64,000 nt of DNA, taken from positions 12,396,505-12,460,504 of the forward strand of contig LS997565.1 in assembly GCA_000469685.2 (NCBI GenBank), written 5' to 3'. The stretch comes from Haemonchus contortus. Its lineage: Eukaryota; Nematoda; Chromadorea; Rhabditida; Trichostrongylidae. The position numbers and the translations under genes are program-made. Every line of letters begins with the position of its first letter. The first letter of the stretch is position 1. This document shows, in pieces, positions 35,726 to 48,388 of this stretch. The notes beneath the pieces were generated by a model. That model saw only the letters and a program-made list of their open reading frames with translations. It did not search any database and was not told the DNA's origin.

Positions 35726-38238
35726 GTTGAATACATGAATGGTTCCAATCAAGAGAGCCTTCACGCTGAAGACGACGATGTTCAAGTTCTTTCTCTTCCT
35801 TATTTGGATACCTCGTACGCTCTCAATATCTTCTTACCAAAAAGCAGAAAAAGCAGGTATAGAAGGTGTTGCGTTTCGGCGATTCCGTTTTGTACACTTG
35901 GGCCGTAAATAGGCGGATACATTTCTCTCTTCACGGGTCTGTTATTCAGGGCACCGGAAAATTCCCCTTTTCTCTCTACACTACTTGCTTCTAATCAACA
36001 TCTAGTCCAACAATCTACCGGATGAAGTAATGTCACTAGGCGTGGCCGTTTGGAAAGAAACGCAAAGAAAAAATAGGTCTTTAATGGACTACTAAAGTAT
36101 TATAACATCGCAAAAGACTCAATGAATCCTCGTTGGAGATTGGATCAGTAGTCAATGGACTAGTAATGCTGTAAGTCGAAAGATATTCTGGAGACCGTCG
36201 CGAGATAAAGAAGCAAGCCACACCACGTCGAGACGGATATAGGTAAGGAAGGGGAAGCCCACGACCGCAGCGAGAACCAGAAACCTTCTTGTCGCTGTGA
36301 TTCCCGACCGATCGTGTTCGATTGTGGGGGATGAATTGGGACGATGACGCACAGGCGTCGCGGCACGCCCTAGTAGTGATCCTTGCGATAGACTACAGAA
36401 GTTACATGAGTAACTTGAGAAAGATCTCATTTCCATGTGATTCCCTGGAATCGTGGAAAATATCACATCAAAAACTTTTAACGTTTGTGTACGTCCAGCA
36501 TTTTTTTCCAGATTTGGATTGCACGAAGTTCGAGCGAGACTAACCGGAGAAAGAATTCAGAGCCTTCTCTCGAACCTGGAAAAAACAAAAATATCGGTAC
36601 TGAAGTGTGTTGAGAATTTCATAGAGCCTTCAATGGCTAATTGAAAGCGTTTGTAACTTGGAGAGGAAAGAGTCAAAGAAGTAGTTGGAAATAAAATTGC
36701 TGCTTTGTGATAATGTTTTTTCCAGATCACAATCCCGAAAATGAAGATTGAGGCAGGCCTTAATCTTGAGAAGGCACTGAAAGACATGGGTGTTACCAAG
36801 AGCTTCAGTACCAAAGCTGACTTCACCGGAATCCTCGGAAGGCAGCTCTGTGTCGGAGGTGCTGCTCATAGAGCCACAATTGAGGTAGTTAAAGGTCCAG
36901 CTGTTCTTTTTGCATTATTACTTTTTTTATTTTGAGAAGGAGGTGAGCTATTTTTGCTGTCACTAGGGTTTTTTGCTTACTTATGCTTACAAGTGAATGA
37001 ATTTTTGCTTACCATGGTCTATTATTTGCACTAGGATCCACACGTACGCAATGACCCATATTGTATAGCTCGTCCAAACGCCCCGCTCTTCTTCATTCTT
37101 TTGGTCTCACTCTCGTCCAGCCCCTTTCCACCGATTTTTGAAGCCTTTTTTTCACTTTGGAAACTCCGATTCATGCCGTTTCTTCGCCTTCATCGAACTA
37201 CTTTCCATCTTATCTTCTCTTTTTCGTCATCATCTGGATTACCCAAAGTTAACGTGAACTGTGCCTTTGAATGTATTGTACTTGTTTCTCGAGAAATTAT
37301 TTGGGATCTTTCTTTTTGATGGAACTTCCATTCAGGTTGATGAGCATGGAACGACAGCGGCGGCTGGTACAGTGTTCACCAGGTTTGAATCAATGTCTGC
37401 CATCGTGGGAGAACGTGTGAAGTTCGAAGCCAATCACCCGTTTTTATTCATCCTCACCAAGGATAACAACCCTCTGTTCATGGGACAATTTGTGTGAATA
37501 CCTTAATTCAATTGCAACTGTCAATACTAAATGAAATGGAGGTTTATCCATCGAACTACCTTATATCTTGTTGTCATTAATCTTGCACCTCACTGTACTG
37601 TGTCAAATGCAGTGTGCCAGGCCTATGTATAAATTTATAGTATAAATATAATTATACATGTGTGTTCTTGTGTGTGTAGGCAATAAGCTGGGTGAAGATA
37701 GAACGGGTTATGCTAACATGGCTTCCGTTGCTGGAAAACAGGACACACTATCACACTACAGAGGCTCTGTGCAGCTATCGGTCAGAATTTCAATAAGATG
37801 GGAGCACCAATGTATTTAGAGGCCTCACACTTTTATTTGCCTCTCTGGCGCTAATGGTAAAGTTTATAGCGCAGAGGAGAGTGGGGCGCCGGGCCTGCAG
37901 GCTTACAGTAGTGCACAGAGGCAGTTCTAACCTAAATTTTAGAATTTTTTTGAAAGTTCCGTATCGCGATGAGTGAGATGGTGGCCGCGTTTTTGAAATG
38001 TTGGAATGAGGAAAGAATTTTTTAATGGGATACCATTGAGAAAGCGCAGTCGCTCGAAAACAAGGGCACCCTTACAACTACTTTTTCGCAGCAAAGCGTT
38101 TTTTGAAATGAAACGCCCCAGGAGTTCATAGAAATCATTCATTACGAGTTATGGATCGGTATGCCGACCATTTACACAAAAGTTCCAAGTTAATCACGAT
38201 GTAGAACTTTTAATGGGTTGTCTTCAAATCCTCCCATC

Positions 38239-39050
38239 TACAGGGTGCGCCATAAAAATGGTAACAACTTTTCGGACGTTCGTAATTTCCTTGCTTGGAG
38301 GGTTTCTCCAAATCCACATATTCCCTTATGTTTATGATATAGCTTAGCCCACTTATCTACTTTGCTGCTCTCGATTCGTCAGATTTTGAAAAATGGTGGG
38401 GCTTCGCAGAAATCCACTAACCGCTTCGTCTTTGCGGGCATTTGGAGAGTCCTTTTCCGTTTTTCCGTGACCGCTAGTCGTTTCAATATTCCCCACATAA
38501 CAGTCCACTGAATCGCGATGTGTAGACAAGTCAACGGCAAACCTCAAAACGGTCGTCCTGTCTCACATACCACCTCTTTTCCGAATACAATAGCTTGGGA
38601 AGGAGTACGCTGCGGAACCTGCAGAAACACCAGAAAAATGGCTGCTGATCTGTTTGTATGTTCTTATTCTATGGGAAGAGTCTACCCAGAGTAAATACAA
38701 CTGTAACGAAAAATGAATAGAAAGCCTCACAAGCTTTTTGACCAGAAGAAATCGAAAAGAAAAAAGAAATGCCGTGTTCTACTTGTGCGCGGCACGCGCT
38801 ACGACACACTTTTTTCTGACCAAAGGGTGTTCAGCGTGGAAGGAATATTGAGATCCCAGAGTATACGTATATTTCACACTACGAGTGCTGAAGCCGCTGT
38901 GAAGGGTCAGATCGCCTCTCACAGCCATTTTCCTTATTTCATGATGGTTTGGGCTAGAATCTCTACCACCAGAGCGATATTCCAAATCCCGGTCGACGAA
39001 AGTACAAAATTTAATTCGCACCCTTTAAGAAGAGTTTTTCCGGAAAGATG
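38239..39050 (+). mobile_element. Truncated Tc1/mariner copy downstream of serpin 2
   Basis: The left terminus CAGGGTGCGCCATAAAAATG follows TA, as in unit 1. The frame 38713-39099 keeps TLFSDQRVFSVEG and SHFPYFMMVWARIST. The element ends abruptly where it joins the hairpin MITE, so the right terminus present at 8462 in unit 1 is deleted. Confidence 0.65.
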
Positions 39051-39226
39051 CAGCTGCGCAACTGCAAACCGACCGAAGGTGTTGCTGGCTACGTGTTGAA
39101 GACACTGAGCAGATTGTGTTCAGAGCTGCGTGAGTCATGAGGGCGCGTGATCTTTCGGCGTTAAGTGTGGTCATCACGTAACCAGCAACACCGTCGGTCG
39201 GTCGGTCGTTCATTGCACTCTGAAAG
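39051..39226. repeat. Hairpin MITE, left-truncated, downstream of serpin 2
   Basis: It is the unit 2 counterpart of 9199-9376. The arms ACCGACCGAAGGTGTTGCTG and CAGCAACACCGTCGGTCGGT are still complementary. The right end reads TCTGAAAG, but the left CTTTCAGGG end is gone. Confidence 0.5.
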
Positions 39227-40550
39227 CCCCCAGTAATGTCTAATGTGAGTCATTGGCAGATGTTGGCGATGACTCTCAAAATAAATTGCTCATTCATCTT
39301 GTTTAATATCGGCGATATCGTAGAGTTGCTCGCTGGATATGTTGAAATGTTACCAGTGCTTCTGAAGCACACCTTAGAATCTGGTTGAAAATGTAAGAGG
39401 CTTCACTTCGACGGTGTCACTTGCGAATGTCCTCAGTCAGGATTTGAAAAGCCATTTGCCAGTTAAACCAATCGAGTCACACAATTTTTGCCCTAATATC
39501 ATGCTGAAAGAAGAAACTTCAAAAAAAGAGCCGGATCTGCGTTGACGCTTGAAAGCGATTCTGAGCCAAGGTATGAAGATCTTCTGGAGCCCGTGATGGT
39601 AAGACACTGTTCTCGTATGCCTATGAAAGGTGGGGGGGGGGGGGGAAGGGGTGGGTAATCGGTCAACGGAATGCTATCTCACTTAAAGAGCGTAGCCGTA
39701 TAAAGAAGTAGACAACGTTCAGCTGCACAGAAACCATTCACCACAGATTGTAGGTACTGTACCCACAAAGGCTTTTGGTTTATACCAGTTCAAATGTTCC
39801 ATTTAGTAGTATTGAGTTCTTTGCAGCGGTGAGAAAGTTTCTCCTTCGTAGATTTTGCCGTTTTCGTGACCTTAGACAGCAAGGGCAGTAGTTAAGGCAT
39901 GTCTGCAGTGACCGAATAGGCTTCATCTTTACCCCTTTTGAAAATGGCTACTAAAACACGGTATAAAGGGATTAACTAGAAAGTGCAGGCTCAACACCCC
40001 TTCCTCATCCCATTTACTTGATTCATCGCACTGATGAATACCTGTACTGGTCTCCAGAAAGCTTTTACTAGAGAGCTTTTGGGCCAATAAGCTAACAAAT
40101 AATCAGCGTAATCCTGTCATCTAGTGTATATCTATGAAAAGGGGTAGAATTCGGTTATATTAACTGCGCAAATTGTACTGGGCCACTTAAGCAGGAGAAG
40201 ACTGTGAAACGTTTCCATTCTTACTCATTCATACCCACCAGCATCCACATTTTCTTCCACATTCACTGCTTTGCGTTCGGGCTTCAAGTGAAAAAGTTCT
40301 TATCTTTTGAGATCGAAGAAACATGATATGCTACAGATTCTACATGAAACAGAAGCACTGATACGAGCAGCATTTAAGGCGCTGACGGCCATGTCGATCA
40401 GTGCTCACTGACAGCGGGTCTGCCTCGTAGGATGATATGTCCATGAATGCTGCCTGACAGTATTCATAGTAGGCTAAATCAATTTTTCGCTCATCCCTCT
40501 TCTTCATTTTCCTGATTTAGTGAGTTTGGGTGTCATCCGTCACCCACTCT
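39227..40550. other. Non-coding stretch of unit 2
   Basis: It is collinear with 9377-10610 of unit 1. A G homopolymer of about 14 lies at 39632. No gene is supported. Confidence 0.4.
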
Positions 40551-40552
40551 AT

Positions 40553-40840
40553 TAGGTTGATGCATAATTATTACGAATTTTTTCAACAAATCATATTAAA
40601 AAACAGTAAAAATATTAATCGAAGTCGTATTCCAATATTTACTCCAGAACGTGCCTACCATCGACGTTGAGCACTGCTTATCATTGGCTGGGTAGTCGGA
40701 TCCCACAGGTGGGGAAATTTCGATACTCGTAGGCGATCCACGCCTTGACATCGGCCATTAAGTCATCCAATTCGTTCGGTGAGATCGCGAAATGGCTTTG
40801 CCACCAATCAATCTTTCTCGAAGTAGTACAGCATAATGTG
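40553..40840 (-). mobile_element. Possible mariner-family terminal fragment
   Basis: It starts TTAGGTTGATGCATAATTAT, which resembles mariner-type termini. It is absent from the matching place in unit 1 (about 10610), so it inserted after the units duplicated. A minus-strand frame at 40914-40681 is open, but I cannot identify a transposase motif in it. Confidence 0.4.
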
Positions 40841-40844
40841 GCGT

Positions 40845-40915
40845 ATCGATTTGGGGTTCGAACCGCGGACCATACGTGTGAGGTGCGCCACCCTCCACTA
40901 CGCCAATTCGCCACA
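40845..40915 (-). repeat. tRNA-like SINE head
   Basis: On the minus strand, GGCGTAGTGGAGGGTGGCGC resembles an A box and GCGGTTCGAACCCC is a perfect B-box core, about 50 bp apart. No acceptor stem closes, so it is read as a SINE head rather than a tRNA gene. A degenerate copy is at 10895-10950. Confidence 0.5.
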
Positions 40916-41758
40916 TCTCATTTCATATTAGAGCATGATTAGAGATCTGCCACAATGCCAGTGTCATCGGCATCGGGTATCCACACGGGCAATAAGAATC
41001 AACAGAGTGGGAAGTATCGGAACTGATCACCCTGCATTCAATCAATCTTAGCTCCGCTCTTTGTTTAGCCTCTACTCTCTGTTATTGTTGCGCCATACAG
41101 CCACCCTTCGATTTTTCACAGCTATATGTGGTGATTTTGCCACTCTCTTTGAATACATCACAATTTCACCTTTTGTAGTAGCAACATGGAGGCATTTTTC
41201 AGGTGATCATGCAACAAACTCCGATACTACTGGATCTAGTGGCTCTAGGGCTTTTCTAGGCGCCCTGCAGTTTTAGAAATTCTTACTCAACTTTGACAAC
41301 ATTTCGTTTTTTTCCAGAATTCTCTTTCTTGCTTCCCGCTTATAATATCGTATCCTTTGTCAACATGATCTTAATTTGAAAATTTGTACTTAGGACAGAA
41401 TGGGGCAATGGTGCAAGATGATTACCTGGCGTAAAAAAATTCTTCGTCTTCCGAAAAACGCGCTAATTATCTGTGTTAATTTATAAAATACTGAGAAATA
41501 CCAAGGCTAAGCTTCATAGAAAAGGGAGCTTGTCAGCACTTTATTATTCTGTGGCTCTTAGTTTGGTATTCTGCCTAAAGCCGCTTTGTTGATATTCTGG
41601 GAGCTTGCTATTTGTTAATTTTTGTTCTGCTTGAACAAGAACTTATCAAAGGATAAAGGATGTAACTTCAGAGCTTTAATCAATCTCCTCTCAGGGATGC
41701 ACCCCGCGATGGACTTCCATTTAGAATCGTAGCGATGTATTGAATGCATATATGGTCA
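40916..41758. other. Right end of unit 2, non-coding
   Basis: Collinear with 10950-11909. Nothing coding is seen. Confidence 0.4.
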
Positions 41759-42660
41759 ATACAGTGAGTTAGGGCGGCCAGCAGATGTTCAAGTCATTGC
41801 TTTTACAATTTAATAGATCTCGAAGAGTTGAAAGTTTTGTTACTTCTAGTCGGAGATCGATGAAGGATTCGATCCCGTGATCGTGTGTGATAGTGCGCCT
41901 TTTGCCTCTTTTTTTATGTTTCCCAGTTATCTGGAGGCTAAATCGCTGTGTACAGCGGTGCACGACTTCTCGTCTATATAGCTCTCGATCTGTAGGGTCT
42001 CTTATCATGGTGGTTACATGCCAATCTCAACCGACCAGATATACGTCTGCATTTCTCGTCTTACAAGCCTTATACCCCTCACAAAGACCTTTTAAGAAAG
42101 AAGCTTGCATGATCCATCAATTCCCCTCAAGAGCTTTTAAACCTCGTGGCAAGAGAACCGTATGAAGGGATGTCATAACCAACAAATTTGTACGCCCGGG
42201 GTCTTCAGTAGGGGGAGGTTCCATCTGTCATAACGCATTCACGAGTTGAAGGAACAAACAAATAAATAAATGAATAAGTAAAGCAAAAATTCTTCTTCTT
42301 GGATCTCATTGCATAGTTCTGGAGGGTTTGCTCCGGCGTCTAATTGTTCCATGTTTATGGTTCTTTCATTCTTTATTATGATTACTCTGGTGTGTTCTTA
42401 CAGTAGCAAGGAAACTTTCTTGTGAGTGCTATTTAAGATGTGCAACTTGTTTCATGAGTTCTCTTCAGAAGTTTTCACTTATTTATATTTTGTTCAGCCT
42501 TCAAAATCTTCAAATTTCCAAACTGGCATTCATGAACTGTGCTGTTGTGAAGCGTGAGCCAACTCCGGATTTCATGACTTTTTGACTGATTCCTACTTGT
42601 TTTTTATCGTCACACACAATGATCTCCATCATCGTTTTTGTTTTTGAAGCTTCTCAACAT

Positions 42661-43826
42661 ACAATGTGTCCCAAAATTATGGGTGCGAAAATTCAGGAAC
42701 TTCTGAGATAGAAGTGATTTATCAAATCTACTTCACCCGCTACTAATTAGTTTCATAGGGAAGTTTTCTTGCGATATGCATGGTTACTTAAGTAAAACGC
42801 CCAGTTTTTTCCAGATGGCTGAGGCTCATTCAAGACCGTTTGCGATGATGAGCATGCGAGAGGAGGGACGGCATTATGAAATTCCTTGTGATTTCTATAA
42901 TATCTGTACAGGCTCTTAAGCGATACAGAGACGAAAATCCAATCAAAGACAAACCAGGAAGGAGTAGAAAGTCCAATATTTCAGATGATAGGACTATTAA
43001 AATGGTCTGTTTGCAAGCCGATCGAGAGCCTTGGCGACCCACCAAAATGACGGCTAAGAAGCGGGATTTGTTGGGATTTTCAGTGGGGCGGTGTCAGTCA
43101 GAAGCTTCCTTGCGATTCCAATCTTATGCAGTAATGCCACATCGTTTCCAAATTCAATGGACAGCGTGGGGTTTAAGAAATGCAGAAAGTTGTCGACCCA
43201 TTCAAGCGATGACACCGCTCAACACAATCTCTCACAGAAAATCTGCTATAAGAACAGCAAAATGATGCTTTTTGAGGGAGCCACTGGCAAAGGTGAGACG
43301 CCGTTGGTTTAGTTGGTACTGGCATTAGAAGTGACAAAGACGTGTGCTTGGAAAGCAAACTGATCGGCGTACTGAAGCACTGACACGTCTCGGCTTCCTT
43401 AAATAGCTCGAAGTCCTTCCAGCAGGACGGAACTTCAGCCCACAGCGTCAAGCTCGCCCGATAGTGTTGCCGACGCTAGCTGCCCGACTTCGTCAACAAA
43501 TAGAAATGGACATCCCGCTTTTCAGGTCTTCACCCACTTGACCCCTGTCGGGCTTGCAGTCCCGATTTCGACTCCTGGGGAGCAAAAATCAAGAAGGGCT
43601 GAGAAAAATTGGAGTAGGCTGCTTGCGAGCAACATGCGAAGGGTTCGGGAATAAACCTTGGGCTCTATCCGTGCTCATGGGGTACATTTTGAAGTATGAC
43701 TCGAGCAAATTTTAGCACATAATGTTAGTAAATGTGCGTATAAATTTCATTGTCATTCTCAGCTAAGAAGCTTCAAATACATTGTCATGAGTTGGCGCCC
43801 ATAATTTTGGAACACCCTGTGCTTCT
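42661..43826 (+). mobile_element. Decayed mariner/Tc1 element upstream of serpin 3
   Basis: Inverted termini: left CAATGTGTCCCAAAATTATG, right CATAATTTTGGAACACCCTG. It interrupts sequence that is continuous upstream of serpins 1 and 2 (CTCAACATACTTCC), with TA on the left and TG on the right, a mutated TA duplication. Inside, IKDKPGRSRKSNISDDRTIK (from about 42940) looks like the helix-turn-helix linker of a Tc1-type transposase. Stops and frameshifts break the rest. It ends about 57 bp before the serpin 3 start, so it replaced much of that gene's upstream region. Confidence 0.7.
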
Positions 43827-43883
43827 AAACTTTTTTGAACAAGCATTTATGGTCTCGATTAAGTTGACAACCTGCCTTTTAGG

Positions 43884-46800
43884 ATGTTTCCGATTGTCCA
43901 AACGGACTTCGGTTTAAACATGCTACGGCATACACCGTCCGACGTCTCTTTGGTGATGTCGCCGATCTCTGTGATTTACGCTTTAATCATGGTCCATGCC
44001 GGGTCGAAGGGAACCACGATGACTGAAATAAATTGGGCCATTTCAAGGGGTCAGGAGCGTAGCCTAACCTTCCCAAGCTTGGATAATATAATATATACGT
44101 GTATCATCAAATGTTTTCAGAGTCATCAACTATGCAGGGGTATTATGCAGTGCAAAGGTATTACTCAGAGCTTCTTGATCAAATCTCGAACTCAACAAAT
44201 GGCGTGAAGAGCAGGATAATTAATAGATATTTCCTGAAGTAAGTGAGATTATCTCAGGAACTCGTCTTCAATTATATGTTTATGAAATTTCTAGTGAGAA
44301 AAACGATGTTTTGCCCAACTATGAGCAGGACCTGAGAACTGCGTACAAAACAAAAATTGAACGTGTGGATTTTGAAGATGCAAATAAAGCTGCAGAGGTG
44401 ATCTCTACCATTTATCAGACTACTCTAACATCAGTTCAGAAAACTCGGAACGATTTCTTCCAGGTTGCTAACGATTTCATAGCGGAGACGACTGAGGGAA
44501 AAATTCGCCGCATGATAAATGAAGAGATTGTTCAAAGTACATTATGCCATTTTTCCCCTCACGTACTCACTCTTTCTTCTTTTTTTTCAATCACATCATG
44601 CAGTAAACTTGTACTTCTGATAACCGTCTGATTGACTTGAGAAACTGAACCATCTTTTCCAGAAAAGTTCGGCTTTTTTGTCAATGCCAATTACTTTACG
44701 GCTAAATGGAAGTTCAAGTTCGACAAGAGCTCAAATTCGAAGGGGACATTCTACAGCTCCGAAGGGAAGAAACGAGAGGTTGGCTACTAGTGTTCGAACA
44801 AAATATAGCATTTTTTCTCGTCTTTCTGCATTAGGGCTTCTTTTTCTTGTTTAAAACAGGGAAACAAAGAAGGAAACAGGAGCGGAAGCCCAGTAGGGTA
44901 ACCCGATTTTCACCGAATAACCACACGAGCGATTGAAATGCATTGTTAGAGGTTGTACGAGATTACTTCCATGGGAATGCTATGAAGGATTATTTGGGAG
45001 AGAGTTGGATAAAGAACTGACTATATTAAGCTAAAATTGCCCAAAATTGTCTTCGACTTCCACCATTAGTCACGATTATTGTTTCAATTTCCGGTATGGG
45101 TATCCCTTGTGGATGGTGCGGTCTCTACAACGATAAAACGCGTTTGCCTCTGGGTGAGGACGTCGGCGAGGGACGTCTTCAACACACCTTATTAATTTGT
45201 AATACTTACCGGTCGGCCTGCGCACGATACCGTGCACGATACCTTGAAAAAGAAACTCCTATGAAGATAACCTGTAGCGTAATGGTCTCAGCAACACAGT
45301 AACCATCCTCTTTCGGAAAAATGATGAATACCGTTCTCCTACCCCAAGTAATAGCGTCAAAACCGCCTGTCGAGAGCGCACATTTATAGCAAACTACTGA
45401 AGCTTCAAAATAAATAGGGCTCACAAAAAATTGTCAGAGAGAATTGAATCTGCAGTATCCAATGAGCAGTATGGAAAGACTTCAATTTTCTATAATGGTA
45501 GGGTTATTCTGTGATTCTATGTGAAATGTAAAGTTTACAGGACATTGCAATTTGTGCATTATCCTGCGAATTTAACTTGTGGTGCAACTTCCTTCATGGG
45601 CCGAACAATTTTGAGTAACAAACCGCGTAACTGCACAATCATCTAACCATCTTAAAGCGGGTATCTGCATACTTCCTGGGCTGACTCGAAAGCTGCTATC
45701 GCAAACACTGAATATTTATTTATTTTATTTATTTATGCACCTCACTGAGTGCGCACAGCCAGAAGCAAGTAAACCACCCGCCGCCACTGTACAATGTGAG
45801 ACTTGGAAGAGGGAGAGGACAGGAATACCTGTGAGTATAAATCTCTAGAAGCTGCACTGATAGTGAGTGTCACGAAGATGCCCTATAGCCAGTAACCGCA
45901 CCAGTTGGCCATGGTGCCCTCATCCCGTCAGGAGTCATAGGACCAAGTCGGAATATGCTACAACTGGGTCACCCTAAAACGGCCTCAAGGGCGCCTGAGT
46001 ACCTGCTTACGCTCAAACTTTTGATCAGCCTTTTCTACGGCGACGCTTCACTCACCAGTGAATCCTTGCTTCATTGTTGCTTTTTCGTGTACTGTTGTAG
46101 TATTATTTGGGTGAAAAAGATAGAGAAAATGACAGTATTTGAAAAAGAACAGTGGAGAAATAACGCTTTCAAGTCATTATATCACAGAAAGTCTTGCTTA
46201 TTATATGTAATATCACATGACTAATTGAATAATGAATACACGAAAATGTGCTAATGCGTTACAGGTTATATACATGAGTGTTCGCAATCAGGAGAAGCTT
46301 CACGCTGAAGACGACGATGTTCAAGTTCTTTCTCTTCGTTATTTGGATACCTCGTATGCCCTCAATATCTTCTTGCCAAAAAACGGGTAAGGAACGTGTT
46401 GCATTTCGGTGATTCCATCCTGTAAATTTAGGACGTAAATAGGCAAATGCATTTCGCCTCTGTTATTTCGGGCACTGGGAACATCTCCATTTCTCCCTGA
46501 GCTGCACTCTTCTATTAGATATTTAATCCAACAATCTACCGGACAACGTAATGTCACTCGGCCTGGCCATTAGTAAACAAAACGTGGAAGAAGTATGAGC
46601 TTTTAATGGACTACTGAAGTATTATAACATCACATAAGACTCACGGAATCTCCGTTCTAGACTGGATCCATAGTCAGTGGATTAACAATGCAGTGAGCCG
46701 AAAGATATTCTAATATAAGGAAGCGAGTCACACCACGTCGAGACAGAGATAAGTAAAGAAGGGGTATGCCAGGACCCGCGGCGAGGGCCACCTTCTTGTC

Positions 46801-48040
46801 GCTGTGATTCCCACGCGATCTTTCCCGATTGTAGGGGGTGAATTGCGACGGTGCCCCGGGTAACGGAACTTCTCCCCTATCGCGGCATTCTCCCTTGCGG
46901 CATGCGGCAAATGTCACTGCAATTACCGTGCTCACCCCGCCTCCCGCCAATCGATAGGACGCAATATTTTTCCTTGACTGGCTTGCTTTTTCATTAGATT
47001 TGATCGTTTTTTCTTCTGTTTCGTTTTAGTTTTCATGTTTATCAGACTCGATCAATTAAAATGACTCCTCTTATATAAAAGACAATCAAGACCGCATTAG
47101 AAGTGAAAAGAGCGGCCAGCCAATTCAAATAATCAAAGGACTCCCTACCTCACAAATCGCGCGCTCCAATCTTCCATCGCAATCCTGCGATAGGCGGCGG
47201 GTGCGACGTGTGCGACGCCGTGTTAGAGGAGAAGATCCCGGACTCCGGTGCCCCACAGGCGTCGGCGCGTCCTCGGAGCGATCCTTACGATACGCTACAG
47301 AAGGGTCACATGAATAAAATGGGAAAGATCTCATTTCCATGTGCTTCTCTGAAATCGTGGGGAATATCGCGTCAAAAACTTATAATGTTTGTGTACGTCC
47401 AGCATTTTTTTTTTCAGGACAGGGTTGCGCGATTTTCGAGCGAGACTCACCGGAGAAAGAGTTCAGAGCCTTCTCTCGAAGCTGGAAAAAACCAACATAA
47501 CGGTACTGCTGAGTGTTGAGGACTTTCATAGGGCTTCAATGGCTAACAGAAAGCGTTCGTAACTTGGAGAGGAAAGAGTCAATGAAGGAGTTGAAAACAA
47601 AATTGTTGCTTTGATAGTAAGTAATAGTAACAATGTCTTTCACAGATCCCAATACCGAAGATGAAGATTGAGGTAGACTTCAATCTTGAGGAGGTAATGA
47701 AACGCATGGGTGTTATTGAGGCGTTCAGTAACAATGCTGACCTGTCCGATATCACTAGAAAGCTTAGGCTCAAAGTCTCCGCTCCTGCTCACAGAGCCGT
47801 AATTGAGGTAGTTAAATGTTTCATGTTCATGTTCCAGAAATCATTTAGGTTCCTTTTTTTGACGGATATTCCATTCAGATTGATGAAGACGGGACCACAG
47901 CAGCAGCTGCTACATACTCCAGGGGGTTGAAGTCAAAGTCTGTCATTGTGGGAGGAAGGAGAAAGTTTGATGCCGATCATCCGTTTTTATTCATCCTTAC
48001 CAAGAATAACATCCCTTTGTTCATGGGTCAATTTGTGTGA
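43884..48040 (+). CDS. Serpin 3, intact nine-exon serpin with a different reactive loop
   Basis: Exons: 43884-44049, 44121-44238, 44295-44397, 44464-44536, 44663-44778, 46265-46386, 47418-47502, 47646-47807, 47879-48040. They sum to 1107 nt and 368 residues, with all phases preserved. Hallmarks: SDVSLVMSPISVIYAL, GYYAVQRYYSELL, INRYFL, VNANYFTAKWKFKF, DDVQVLSLRYLD, IPKMKIEVDFNL, hinge DEDGTTAAAAT and C-terminal FDADHPFLFIL. The consensus alanine hinge suggests an inhibitory serpin. The segment after the hinge reads YSRGLKSKSV, with several basic residues, where serpins 1 and 2 read VFSRFESMSA. It therefore probably targets a different protease, perhaps a trypsin-like one (inference). Exon 8 has one extra codon. 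The start follows a CTTTTAG acceptor. Intron 6 contains a MITE with a perfect 9 bp duplication, and another MITE lies about 100 bp past the stop. Confidence 0.9.
44779..46264. other. Serpin 3 intron 5, repeat-rich
   Basis: The intron is 1.5 kb, with family-M-related fragments, a TTTATTTATTTA run near 45720 and no coding sequence recognised. It is shorter than its counterparts in serpins 1 and 2. Confidence 0.4.
46857..47245. mobile_element. 389 bp MITE with 9 bp target duplication in serpin 3 intron 6
   Basis: Termini GGGTAACGGAACTTCTCC and GGAGAAGATCCCGGACTC form an imperfect inverted pair. CGGTGCCCC flanks it on both sides (46848-46856 and 47246-47254). The orthologous intron of serpin 2 lacks it. 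The 9 bp duplication is characteristic of Mutator-like (MULE) transposition. Confidence 0.8.
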
Positions 48041-48137
48041 ATACCTTTGTTCAACTGCAAGCTGTAATTGAAATGAACGTTCATCCATAAAACTGCATTA
48101 TATCCACTTGTAGTCATTAAACTTGCACCTCACTATA

Positions 48138-48388
48138 TTGGCGGACGGTCAAGTCGTGCGTCCGAGGACGCGCTCGGCAAATTGCGCGGCGAAGTTCGTT
48201 GCGATTAAAACAACCCTGCCGCCTATTACTGGGATACAAACTTGAAGTGGAATAGTTGGGTATGATCAGCTCATTCTACTAATCTACTCTACTCCAGGTT
48301 TGTCCCCCAATGATAAACGCCGCAGTCGTCCAAATTCGACACGAACTTCGCCGCGCGCATCCTCGGACGCGCGACTTGACACATACCC
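48138..48388. mobile_element. 251 bp MITE in the serpin 3 3' flank
   Basis: Inverted arms: GTCAAGTCGTGCGTCCGAGG near the left end and CCTCGGACGCGCGACTTGAC near the right. CACTATA occurs at both edges (48131-48137 and 48389-48395). Serpins 1 and 2 read CACTGTACTGTGTC uninterrupted at this place, the empty site. The arms are GC-rich with many CpG. Confidence 0.7.

Larger units (their letters stand above)
30421..37497 (+). pseudogene. Serpin 2, nine-exon serpin copy with two disabling lesions
   Basis: Exons align one-to-one with serpin 1: 30421-30587, 30650-30764, 30820-30922, 30988-31060, 31185-31300, 35726-35856, 36512-36596, 36726-36884, 37336-37497. Splice sites and phases are conserved, including the TTTTCAG acceptor before the ATG. 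Exon 1 has one extra G at about 30448-30450 relative to serpin 1, which throws DFGLSML out of frame. Exon 5 has an in-frame TAG at 31190-31192 where serpin 1 has a sense codon. Exon 6 has a 9-nt in-frame addition before its donor. Everything downstream is open, with hinge DEHGTTAAAGT and a reactive loop almost identical to serpin 1. Intron 5 is expanded to 4.4 kb by a 2.1 kb dispersed repeat. Two independent lesions argue for a young pseudogene rather than a sequencing error. Confidence 0.8.
29812..41758. repeat. Serpin segmental duplication, right part of unit 2
   Basis: The homology to unit 1 broken off at about 12224 resumes here with ACATACCCCTCACAAAGACC, matching about 305 in unit 1 and 42070 in unit 3. 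It contains serpin 2 and the same downstream layout: the dispersed repeat, a truncated Tc1/mariner copy with the same left terminus, the hairpin MITE and the tRNA-like block. Relative to unit 1 it lacks the part corresponding to about 8005-9205. Confidence 0.75.

Noticed and set aside
40681..40914. Minus-strand 77-aa frame inside the unit 2-specific insertion
   Set aside because: It runs across the SINE head into the mariner-like fragment and shows no transposase motif.
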